Made by a program: the position numbers and the translations under genes. From Romboutsia sp. (GTDB taxonomy: Bacteria > Bacillota > Clostridia > Peptostreptococcales > Peptostreptococcaceae), in assembly GCA_017889265.1 (NCBI GenBank), contig JAGHEK010000028.1:1-32258 (forward strand): a stretch of 32,258 bases of DNA. Direction: 5' to 3'. This document shows positions 18,184 through 26,218 of this stretch, in pieces. Numbering within the stretch: position 1 is the first letter of the stretch; the number at the start of each line of letters is the position of its first letter. The notes beneath the pieces were generated by a model. It did no database searches, was not told where the DNA came from, and worked only from the letters and a program-made list of their open reading frames with translations.

Positions 18184-18213
18184 AATTTCTAGTATTATCT
18201 TTTTTTATCCTTT
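18184..18213 (-). promoter_or_regulatory. putative sigma-H-type promoter of the spoIIA operon
   Basis: Minus strand AAAGGATAA (fits RNAGGAWWW) - 12 nt - CTAGAAATT (near RNNGAATWW). Confidence 0.55.
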
Positions 18214-18225
18214 AAAGAAAATTCA

Positions 18226-19245
18226 CTATTTTTGTTTTATTTTGTACTTTCTATATTCACTAGGTGACATATTATAAATTTTTTTAAAAGTTCTAATAAA
18301 AGTAGGAGTCGACGTATATCCTACTGCATTTCCTATACTCTCCATAGATAAATTAGTAGAAATTATAAGTTCAGTAGCTTTTCTCATTTTTATATCTTGA
18401 ACTATGCTAATAAAATTTCTTCCTGTATAAGACTTTATAACTTTACTTATATAAAATTTATCAAATTTAAACTCTCTAGATAAATCATCTAATGTTACTG
18501 TTGCAAAATTTTTGTAAATATACTCTAAAATATCATCAAACTTTTCAAATTTATCATTAAAATCTCTAGATATTTCAATATTATCCTCATAATTTCTCAT
18601 CAAATATCCAAAAAATATCATCAAAATTCCATTTAATATAGTACTTTCATATTTTAATTTTTTCTCAGTTTCTTCAAACATATTAACAATTAGTTTTTTT
18701 ATATTTTCATCTTCCCCAGTATGAAATATCAAATGTGTAGAGTGTGAATTAGAATAAATTACCTTACCAAAAAAATCAGACAAAATACTATTAAACGTTA
18801 ATAATTCAAAAAATGATTTGTCAAATGTAGAAGACCTTATCAAAATTTTAATAAGTATATCTTCTTCTCTAGCACAAAAAGTAGCATGTTTTACAAATGG
18901 TGGTATAAAAATAATATCTCCTCCACATAAAATTATTTCTTTACCATCTATATAACACCTACATTCTCCACTATAAACGTATATTATTTCAAAAAAATCG
19001 TGTTTATGTAAAAATGCAGGTACATACCTGAAAAACTTCAAAATACTAATATCATTATAATCTTTTATAACTTTTTCTTCGTTTATAGATTCAATTTCAC
19101 AACAATTATCGTTTATTTTTTTATAGTGTTTTGGAAATTTATTTACCAACTTTTTAAATTCTGCTACATCTATCCAATCAATATCTTTATAATTTTCCTT
19201 AAAATAAACTTCAACAGCATCTAGTTCTTTTAATTTATCAATCAT
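18226..19245 (-). CDS. AraC-family transcriptional regulator with N-terminal cupin
   Basis: Cupin 'FLHKHDFFEIIYVYSGECRCYIDGKEIILCGGDIIFIPPFVKHA'. C-terminal double HTH 'TLDDLSREFKFDKFYISKVIKSYTGRNFISIVQDIKMRKATELIISTNLSMESIGNAVGYTSTPTFIRTFKKIYNMSPSEYRKYK'. Confidence 0.95.
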   Translation of the reverse strand: MIDKLKELDAVEVYFKENYKDIDWIDVAEFKKLVNKFPKHYKKINDNCCEIESINEEKVIKDYNDISILKFFRYVPAFLHKHDFFEIIYVYSGECRCYIDGKEIILCGGDIIFIPPFVKHATFCAREEDILIKILIRSSTFDKSFFELLTFNSILSDFFGKVIYSNSHSTHLIFHTGEDENIKKLIVNMFEETEKKLKYESTILNGILMIFFGYLMRNYEDNIEISRDFNDKFEKFDDILEYIYKNFATVTLDDLSREFKFDKFYISKVIKSYTGRNFISIVQDIKMRKATELIISTNLSMESIGNAVGYTSTPTFIRTFKKIYNMSPSEYRKYKIKQK

Positions 19246-19360
19246 ATTAAGTCTCCTAAATAATAATTATTATCCTTTTTTATTATATCACGTTAAAAAT
19301 TGCGCATTTTTAATAAGAAATATACCAAAAAAAGAATAGTTATAAAACCAATAATTAAAA

Positions 19361-19389
19361 TTGTTAATAAAAATATAAAAATGTATTAT
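19361..19389 (+). promoter_or_regulatory. putative sigma-A promoter of MATE gene
   Basis: TTGTTA - 17 nt - TATTAT, 35 nt upstream of the ATG, which has an AAGGAGG RBS. Confidence 0.55.
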
Positions 19390-19423
19390 ATAAATCGAAT
19401 TAATTTAATTTAAGGAGGAAATC

Positions 19424-20752
19424 ATGGATAATAGCGTATTATTAACAGAAAAAATTCCAAAACTATTCATAAAATTTTCAATTCCTTCGATTATAGCTAT
19501 GAGTATTACCGGAACACAAGCATTAGTAGACGGTATGTTCTTAGGTAAATTCGTTGGTACTAATGCTCTTGCAAGTGTAAATATAGCACAACCATTTATG
19601 TCTTTAATAATCGGTATAAGCCTTATAATTGCAATAGGTTCTGTTAGTTTAATAGGTAGAAGTCTTGGAGAAAATAATATAGAAAAAGCACAAGATACTT
19701 GTAAAAGTGCTTTTTTAGTAGCTTTATGCAGTTCTATTTTTATAATGTTTTTAGGTATATTTTTTAATAGGCAAATAGCTTCATTTTTGGGAGCTAACGA
19801 GGTTTTAATAGATGACACAGCTCTTTATATAAGAAACTTATCTTATTGTTCTGTATTTATGTGTTTTTCTTTAATACTAGGTGTTTTTACAAGAGTTATC
19901 GGAAGACCTGATATATCAATGAAAGCAAATGTACTTAGCCTTTTAATTAATATTTTGCTAAATACTATATTGATTAAATATATGAATTTAGGTATATTTG
20001 GAGCTTCTTTAGCAACAGGGATAGCTTTTTCTTCTGGTTTTATAATTTCAATAGTACCATTTTTGAAAAAAGAAACGGTTATAAATATATATACGGGTAA
20101 ATTTAATATGGACTATACTTTAAATTTATTATCTAATGGTTCTTCGGAAGGTGTTAGTTCTTTTGCAACTGCTATAACTTCATTTGTATTTAATTTAGCA
20201 TTTATGAACATAGCAGGTGAAAAAGGTGTTTCTGCATTTACTGCGATATCATATATCTCAATATTTGCAAATCTAATAACTGCAGGTATTGCAGCAGGTA
20301 TAGGACCTATAATTTCTTATAATTACGGTGCTAAAGAAAATTCTAGAATTAACGAAATACTTAGACTTTCTTCTATAATATCTATATCTCTAGGTTTTTT
20401 TATATTTATAATAGTAATGGTATTTAAAGAAAATTTAATAGGTATATTTATAAATAATGACCCTGAAGTATTTAACTTAGCAGTTCATGGAGCAAAAATA
20501 TATTCATTAGCATTTTTAATAAGTGGTCTAAACGTTATTTTTTCAGGATATTTTACATCAATTGGTAAAGCTTTAGCTTCCATAATAGTTGCAGGGTCTA
20601 GAGGTATAGTATTTATAATTATGGGTATAATTATACTTCCTAAATTTTTTGGTATAGACGGTGTATGGGCAACAGTGCCATTTTCTGAAATACTTACTTT
20701 AATAATCGTTGTATTACTATATAAATCCATAAACAAAAAAGATATTGACTAA
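19424..20752 (+). CDS. MATE family efflux transporter
   Basis: About 12 TM helices; 'LFIKFSIPSIIAMSITGTQALVDGMFLGKFVGTNALASVNIAQPFM', 'GIAAGIGPIISYNYGAK', 'FSGYFTSIGKALASIIVAGSRGI'. Confidence 0.93.
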   Translation: MDNSVLLTEKIPKLFIKFSIPSIIAMSITGTQALVDGMFLGKFVGTNALASVNIAQPFMSLIIGISLIIAIGSVSLIGRSLGENNIEKAQDTCKSAFLVALCSSIFIMFLGIFFNRQIASFLGANEVLIDDTALYIRNLSYCSVFMCFSLILGVFTRVIGRPDISMKANVLSLLINILLNTILIKYMNLGIFGASLATGIAFSSGFIISIVPFLKKETVINIYTGKFNMDYTLNLLSNGSSEGVSSFATAITSFVFNLAFMNIAGEKGVSAFTAISYISIFANLITAGIAAGIGPIISYNYGAKENSRINEILRLSSIISISLGFFIFIIVMVFKENLIGIFINNDPEVFNLAVHGAKIYSLAFLISGLNVIFSGYFTSIGKALASIIVAGSRGIVFIIMGIIILPKFFGIDGVWATVPFSEILTLIIVVLLYKSINKKDID

Positions 20753-20772
20753 TTCTAGCCAATATCTTTTTT
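20735..20772. terminator. bidirectional rho-independent terminator
   Basis: AAAAAAGATATTGaCTA-attc-TAGcCAATATCTTTTTT, long stem with one A.C mismatch between convergent genes. Confidence 0.82.
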
Positions 20773-20774
20773 AA

Positions 20775-23700
20775 TTATTTTCTTTTATTTTTTCTATTTA
20801 AAATTAATCCTCCAATAGCTGCTCCTGAAGCTCCAAGCAATCCTATAATACCCATATCTCCTGTTTTAGGGTTATTTGGTCTTTGTACAACTTCAATTAC
20901 TCTTTTTAATGTTACTTCATTCGAATTACTATCTTTTACAGTATAAACTATAGTATATTTACCAACTTTAGATGTATCAACATTTCCTGAAACAATAATA
21001 TCTTTAGTTATATCGCCGTCTTCTATATCAGTAGCTTTTACTCCATATAAAGGATTAAAACTATCTCCAACATATATTTTATCTGTATTGCTTGTTATAG
21101 TTATAACTGGTTTATTATTAGTTTCTTGTGAAGTAGTTGGTAGTTTTACTGTACTATCTACATTTGGTGTACTTGGTGGTTTTATTGTGCTATCTGTTGT
21201 ATTTGGTGTTGTATCTGGTGAAGTAGTTTTTTCTACAACTTTTATGATAACTTTTATGCTTGTCTTAGCACCTGCTGAATCAGTTACCTCATAAGTTAAT
21301 TCATATTCTCCAGGCACAGATGTATTAACATCTCCTATAACGTTTATATTAGTTATATCACCATCTTCAAAGTCTGTTGCACTTACACCTTCTAATTTAT
21401 TAAATGTATCTCCTACTGTTATAGTAGTTTTTAATCCAGCTATTGATATTTCTGGTTTTTGATTAGATACATTTTTTAACATATTATTTATTTCTTTTGC
21501 ATTTTCTAAGTTATCATCTACTTTTAATGTAATATAGACATCATTAGAACGATTAAACCCAAGTACTTTTTGTTTTTGAGAAAGTTTTAACTTATATACT
21601 GTGAAGTTTCCTTCATTGTATGTCGATTCAACAAGCGCATCTAATTCTTTTAATTTATCTACAAATGAACTAAATTCATCAGTTTTTACAGGCTTAACTT
21701 CAAACTCAATATTGTTTTCTCCATTACCAGCACTAGATACAGGTAATAAAATATTAGTATCTACAATATCTTTTACAATCGATGTTATAGTTTTATCTTC
21801 TTCGAAATTAATAACCTTTATAGTTATCGAATCAGATTTTTCACTTCCATCTGTTGCTTTTGCTATTATAGTAACTTCTCCTGGTTTTTTAGCCGTTATT
21901 TTTATATTATTTCCAACCATCTCCATTGATGCTACATTTTCATCACTTACAGACCACTCTATATCTTTTATACTAGCATTTTCACTTACAGATGCACTTA
22001 TCACTTTATTTGAATCAACATATAATTTATCAATTTTATTATTTATTGTTACATTATCTGCTAATATAATATTTCTCTCTACTGTTACATTTACTGTCTT
22101 AGTTGCTGTTGCTCCGTCGTTATCTGTTACACTATATTTTACTTTATATGTTCCTTCTTGTTCTGTGTTTACAGTATTTTCTATAACTTTTATTTTACTT
22201 GTTATATCTTTATCTTCTTCATCATATGCTGTTACACCTTTTAATGCATCTTCATTCGTAAATGTGTCTCCAACATTTATAAATTTATCTGTTGCATTTA
22301 TTATAGGTACATTATTCATTACCGGTACTTCTAAAACTTCAACTACTCTTTTTAAAGTTACTTCCTGTAAGTTTTTATCTCTTACAGTGTAAACTATAGT
22401 ATATTTACCTGCTTTAGTTGTATCTACTTCACCTGAAACAGTAATATTTTTAGTTATATCGCCATCTTCTTTATCAGTAGCTTCAACTCCATCTAAAACA
22501 TCAAATTTACTTCCAACGTATATTTTATCTACTTTACTTGTTATAGATATAACTGGTTTTTTATTAGCTATATTATCTAATACATTATTTATTTCTTTTG
22601 CATTTTCCAAATCATTACTTACTTTTAATGTAATATAAACATCATTAGAACGACTGAATATAAATAATCTTTGTTTTTGTGTAAGTTTTAATTTATAAAC
22701 CGTGCTATTTCCTTCATTATGTTTTGATTCAACAACTGTATCTAATTCTTTTAAATTATCTGCAAACAAGCTAAATTCATCAGTTTTTACAGGCTTAACT
22801 TCAAACTCAACAGGATTTTCTATATCTCCTTGACCAGTTATCGGTAATAAAATATTAGTATCTATAACATCTTTTATAACATCTGGGATAGTATTATCTT
22901 GTTGGAACTCAGCAATTTTTATAGTCATAGAATCAGATTTTTCACTTCCATCTGTTGCTTTTGCTGTTATAGTAACTTCTCCTGGTTTTTTAGCTATTAT
23001 TTTTGCATCATTTCCAATCATCTCTATTGATGCTACATTTTCATCACTAACTGACCACTCTATATCTTTTATACTAGCATTTTCACTTACAGATGCACTT
23101 ATTACCTTATTTGAATTAACGTATAACTTATCAATTTTATTATTTATTGTTACACTTTCTGTTAATATAATATTTCTTTCTACTGTTACATTTATTGTTT
23201 TTGTAACTGTTGCTCCGTCATTATCAGTTACACTATATTTTACTATATATGTTCCTTCTTCATTAGCTTTTACATTATTTTCTATAACTTCTATTTTACT
23301 TGTTATATCTTTGTCTTCGTGATCATATGCAAATATACCTTTTAATGCATCTTCTTTCGTAAATTCTTCTCCAACTTTTATAGTCTTGTCTGTTGCATTT
23401 ATTACTGGTAATGCATTTACTCTTACAGTTATTTCTTTCGTTACTTTTGCTCCATCATTATCTACTACACTATATACTACAGGATATTTTCCTGCTTCTT
23501 TCGTATTTACACCATTTTTCTCAATAGTTACTTTTGTTGTTATGTCTTTATCTTCTTGGTCATATGCATTTATAAGTAATTTCATTGCATCTTCATCTGT
23601 AAATTCATCTCCTACGTTTATCGTCTTAGGAGTTGCATTTATCACTGGTAATGCATTTACTCTTACTTTTATTTCTTTTGTTACTTTTGCTCCATCACTA

Positions 23701-26195
23701 TCTACTACGCTGTATACTACTGCATACTCTCCTGCAACTTCCGGATTTACTTCATTTCTCTCAATAGTTGCTTTTGTAGTTATATCTTTATCTTCATGGT
23801 CAACTACACTTATAAGTTTAAGTGCATCTTCATTCGTAAACTTATCTCCAACATTTATTGTCTTAGAAGTTGCATTTATTACTGGTAATCCATTTACTCT
23901 TACTTTTATTTCTTTTGTTACTTTTGCTCCATCACTATCTGCTACACTATATACTACTGCATATTCTCCTGCAACTTCTGGATTTACTTCATTTTTCTCA
24001 ATAGTTGCTTTCGTTGTTATATCTTTATCTTCGTGGTCAACTACACTTATAAGTTTAAGTGCATCTTCATTCGTAAACTTATCCCCAACATTTATTGTCT
24101 TAGGAGTTGCATTTATTACTGGTAATCCATTTACTCTTACTTTTATTTCTTTTGTAGCTTTTGCTCCATATTTATCTACTACACTATATACTACTTTGTA
24201 TTCTCCCGGCTCTTTTGTGTTTACCTCATTTTCCTCAACCGTTACTTTTGTTGTTATGTCACCATCTTCGTTATCAAGTACACTTATAAGTTTTAATGCA
24301 TCTTTATCTGTAAATGTATCTCCAACATTTATTGTCTTAGTCGTTGTAGTTATTACTGGTAATCCATTTACTCTTATACTTATTTCTTTTGTTGTAGTTG
24401 CTTTGTTGCTATCTTCTACACTATATACTACTTTGTATTCTCCTGGTGTATTTATATCTACGTTATTTTCTACAACTGTTGCTTTTGTTGTTATATTACC
24501 ATCTTCGTGGTCAACTACGTTTATAAGTTTAAGTGCATCTTCATCTGTAAACTTATCTCCAACATTTATTGTCTTAGATGTTGCATTTATCACAGGTAAT
24601 CCATTTACAGTTACAACTATATCTTTAGTTACAGTCGTTCCTTTGCTATCAGCTACACTATATGTTACTGTATATTTTCCTGGTGTATCTGTTTTTACAT
24701 TGCTTATTTGAACACTCGTTCCAGTAGTTATATAACCATCTTCTTGGTCAAATACACTTACACCTTGTAATGCTTCTTTTTCTGTAAATGTATCACCAAC
24801 ATTTATTGTTCTATCTAATGCTGTTATAACTGGTTTTCCGTTTATTATTACTGTACTTTGAGCTCTAGTAGTCTTACCTTTACTATCAGTTGCAGTGTAT
24901 ATAACTTTATAAGTTCCTGGAATATTTACATTTACATTACTTTGAACATTTAATTCAATATTATTATCTTCATCATTTACACTAACCCCTGCTTCTGGAT
25001 CAAATGCTTCTCCTACTTCTAAATGATGATCTTTTACACCATTTATAACTGGAGATTGATTAGCAAGTACAGTTAATTTAACAGTTTCTTCTGCTTTATT
25101 TCCATATATATCAGTTGCAGTATAAGTTAAGTTGTATTCTGTATCAGTTTCTGGATCTAGTTCTAACTCTTTATCTACCAATACATCAACATTTAAAACT
25201 CTTCCTTTAGCATCAACTGCTTTTACATTTTCTAAAGGTTTAAATACATCTCCACCACTTATAGTCATATCAGCTATAGGTTGTCCATCTTTTGTTATTG
25301 TTGGCTTTGTAGTAACATTGTCTAAACCTACGTTTACTTGTAAAGTTATAGCTTCAGATCTTTCGTTGTATCTATCTATTGCTACACACTCTAATTCATA
25401 TATACCTGGAGTATCTTTTCTAAACTCTGTTATAACTTTATTATTGTCACTCTTGTCTTTAACTTCTAATCTTAATTTATCTTTATCTTCTTCATCTTCG
25501 TCTTTTATAGTTAATCCTAGATTTTCTGGAGTTAACTTAAGAGTTTGACCGTCAACAACTTCAACGAATGATTTAGTCGTCTCTATTGTTGGAACACTAT
25601 TCATAGATATTACTTTATCTTCTGATTCAACACCTAAATCATTATACTCTTTATTAAGATTACTTACATACTTATACTCCTCTGGATTATTTGGAAGAAC
25701 TTTATAAGTTAATGCCGATTCACTTCTTGTTAAAGTATCTTTAGGTTTTATATCAAGTGTAAATACATCTATTTTATTACCTATCTTAGGTAATTCATTA
25801 TTAGATGTTATCATTACATCTATCGTATTTTCTTCTTCATTGTAAGTATAGTCTGTAAATATATCACTATTTACTTGAGATGGTGTAGTAGCTTCTTCAG
25901 TTTTTATATTTTTTACTAAATCATGAATACTGTTTTGACCGTCCTTTAAGCTAATATTACCATCTAATCTTATACTAAACTGTAATGCTTTAGGTATATC
26001 TTGAATATTATCTATCGCTACTTTAACAGTATCACTATCTATTTTCTCAACGTCTAATTTTAACTTTGTTTCACTTTCAACATCCGTACTTTTTTTATCT
26101 AACATGCTATCAACTGCATATACACCAACCGCTGTTGATGTAATTACAAGGGTTGATGCTATTGCAGTTTTAACTGATGGTTTTAATTTTCTCAT
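20775..26195 (-). CDS. 1806-aa sortase-anchored modular surface protein: cohesin-like N-terminus, about 12 DUF5011-type Ig-like domains, two BIG2-like domains, NPKTG sorting signal
   Basis: Signal peptide 'KTAIASTLVITSTAVGVYA'; repeats 'LPVINAT.KTINVGD.FT.EDALKLI.V.DHEDKDITTK.....NEVN...GEY.VVYSV.D.DGAKVTKEI.VRVN'; BIG2-like 'SVSENASIKDIEWSVSDENVASIEM...AKKPGEVTITAKATDGS'; C-terminus 'NPKTGDMGIIGLLGASGAAIGGLILNRKNKRK'. RBS AAAGGAGAG. Confidence 0.93.
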   Translation of the reverse strand: MRKLKPSVKTAIASTLVITSTAVGVYAVDSMLDKKSTDVESETKLKLDVEKIDSDTVKVAIDNIQDIPKALQFSIRLDGNISLKDGQNSIHDLVKNIKTEEATTPSQVNSDIFTDYTYNEEENTIDVMITSNNELPKIGNKIDVFTLDIKPKDTLTRSESALTYKVLPNNPEEYKYVSNLNKEYNDLGVESEDKVISMNSVPTIETTKSFVEVVDGQTLKLTPENLGLTIKDEDEEDKDKLRLEVKDKSDNNKVITEFRKDTPGIYELECVAIDRYNERSEAITLQVNVGLDNVTTKPTITKDGQPIADMTISGGDVFKPLENVKAVDAKGRVLNVDVLVDKELELDPETDTEYNLTYTATDIYGNKAEETVKLTVLANQSPVINGVKDHHLEVGEAFDPEAGVSVNDEDNNIELNVQSNVNVNIPGTYKVIYTATDSKGKTTRAQSTVIINGKPVITALDRTINVGDTFTEKEALQGVSVFDQEDGYITTGTSVQISNVKTDTPGKYTVTYSVADSKGTTVTKDIVVTVNGLPVINATSKTINVGDKFTDEDALKLINVVDHEDGNITTKATVVENNVDINTPGEYKVVYSVEDSNKATTTKEISIRVNGLPVITTTTKTINVGDTFTDKDALKLISVLDNEDGDITTKVTVEENEVNTKEPGEYKVVYSVVDKYGAKATKEIKVRVNGLPVINATPKTINVGDKFTNEDALKLISVVDHEDKDITTKATIEKNEVNPEVAGEYAVVYSVADSDGAKVTKEIKVRVNGLPVINATSKTINVGDKFTNEDALKLISVVDHEDKDITTKATIERNEVNPEVAGEYAVVYSVVDSDGAKVTKEIKVRVNALPVINATPKTINVGDEFTDEDAMKLLINAYDQEDKDITTKVTIEKNGVNTKEAGKYPVVYSVVDNDGAKVTKEITVRVNALPVINATDKTIKVGEEFTKEDALKGIFAYDHEDKDITSKIEVIENNVKANEEGTYIVKYSVTDNDGATVTKTINVTVERNIILTESVTINNKIDKLYVNSNKVISASVSENASIKDIEWSVSDENVASIEMIGNDAKIIAKKPGEVTITAKATDGSEKSDSMTIKIAEFQQDNTIPDVIKDVIDTNILLPITGQGDIENPVEFEVKPVKTDEFSLFADNLKELDTVVESKHNEGNSTVYKLKLTQKQRLFIFSRSNDVYITLKVSNDLENAKEINNVLDNIANKKPVISITSKVDKIYVGSKFDVLDGVEATDKEDGDITKNITVSGEVDTTKAGKYTIVYTVRDKNLQEVTLKRVVEVLEVPVMNNVPIINATDKFINVGDTFTNEDALKGVTAYDEEDKDITSKIKVIENTVNTEQEGTYKVKYSVTDNDGATATKTVNVTVERNIILADNVTINNKIDKLYVDSNKVISASVSENASIKDIEWSVSDENVASMEMVGNNIKITAKKPGEVTIIAKATDGSEKSDSITIKVINFEEDKTITSIVKDIVDTNILLPVSSAGNGENNIEFEVKPVKTDEFSSFVDKLKELDALVESTYNEGNFTVYKLKLSQKQKVLGFNRSNDVYITLKVDDNLENAKEINNMLKNVSNQKPEISIAGLKTTITVGDTFNKLEGVSATDFEDGDITNINVIGDVNTSVPGEYELTYEVTDSAGAKTSIKVIIKVVEKTTSPDTTPNTTDSTIKPPSTPNVDSTVKLPTTSQETNNKPVITITSNTDKIYVGDSFNPLYGVKATDIEDGDITKDIIVSGNVDTSKVGKYTIVYTVKDSNSNEVTLKRVIEVVQRPNNPKTGDMGIIGLLGASGAAIGGLILNRKNKRK
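21444..22310 (-). repeat. copy B of a ~289-aa super-repeat (DUF5011 + BIG2 + uncharacterised module)
   Basis: Aligns gaplessly by eye with copy A over the whole 289 aa, including 'VTINNKIDKLYV.SNKVISASVSENASIKDIEWSVSDENVAS.EM' and 'FEVKPVKTDEFS.F...LKELD'. Confidence 0.93.
22545..23411 (-). repeat. copy A of the ~289-aa super-repeat
   Basis: See copy B. Separated from it by one extra DUF5011-type domain. Confidence 0.93.
23652..23888 (-). repeat. 79-aa DUF5011-type repeat, near-identical pair member 2
   Basis: 237 nt, about a dozen differences by eye from the adjacent 23889-24125 unit. Confidence 0.92.
23889..24125 (-). repeat. 79-aa DUF5011-type repeat, near-identical pair member 1
   Basis: Adjacent tandem unit, same 237-nt length. 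Confidence 0.92.
24126..24599 (-). repeat. two further 79-aa DUF5011-type tandem units
   Basis: LPVINATSKT...RVNG (24363-24599) and LPVITTTTKT...RVNG (24126-24362), each exactly 237 nt. Confidence 0.9.
25701..26066 (-). other. cohesin-like N-terminal domain of the surface protein (tentative)
   Basis: 'KLKLDVEKIDSDTVKVAIDNIQDIPKALQFSIRLDGNISL...DYTYNEEENTIDVMITSNNELPKIGNKIDVFTLDIKPKDT...SALTYKV' follows the cohesin strand pattern (VKVxIDNxxDIxxxQFxIxxD ... TIDVMITSNN ... DVFTLDIKPK). Confidence 0.5.
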
Positions 26196-26218
26196 ATATT
26201 CTCTCCTTTCTCAGTTTT

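Noticed and set aside
19405-19818. 137-aa minus-strand ORF over the MATE 5' end
   Set aside because: Antisense to the well-supported MATE gene; no family features.
21601-22392. 263-aa plus-strand ORF
   Set aside because: Antisense to the super-repeat of the surface protein; same shadow-ORF composition.
23652-24599. Regularly spaced repeats resembling a CRISPR array
   Set aside because: The period is 237 nt and coding in frame; the units are protein domains, with no short direct repeats plus unique spacers and no cas genes.
23386-24711. 441-aa plus-strand ORF
   Set aside because: Exactly antisense to the Ig-repeat array; its repetitive Ser/Thr/Phe/Val composition mirrors the minus-strand repeats and no convincing RBS is evident. 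Shadow ORF.
25132-25548. 138-aa plus-strand ORF
   Set aside because: Antisense shadow of the surface-protein gene.
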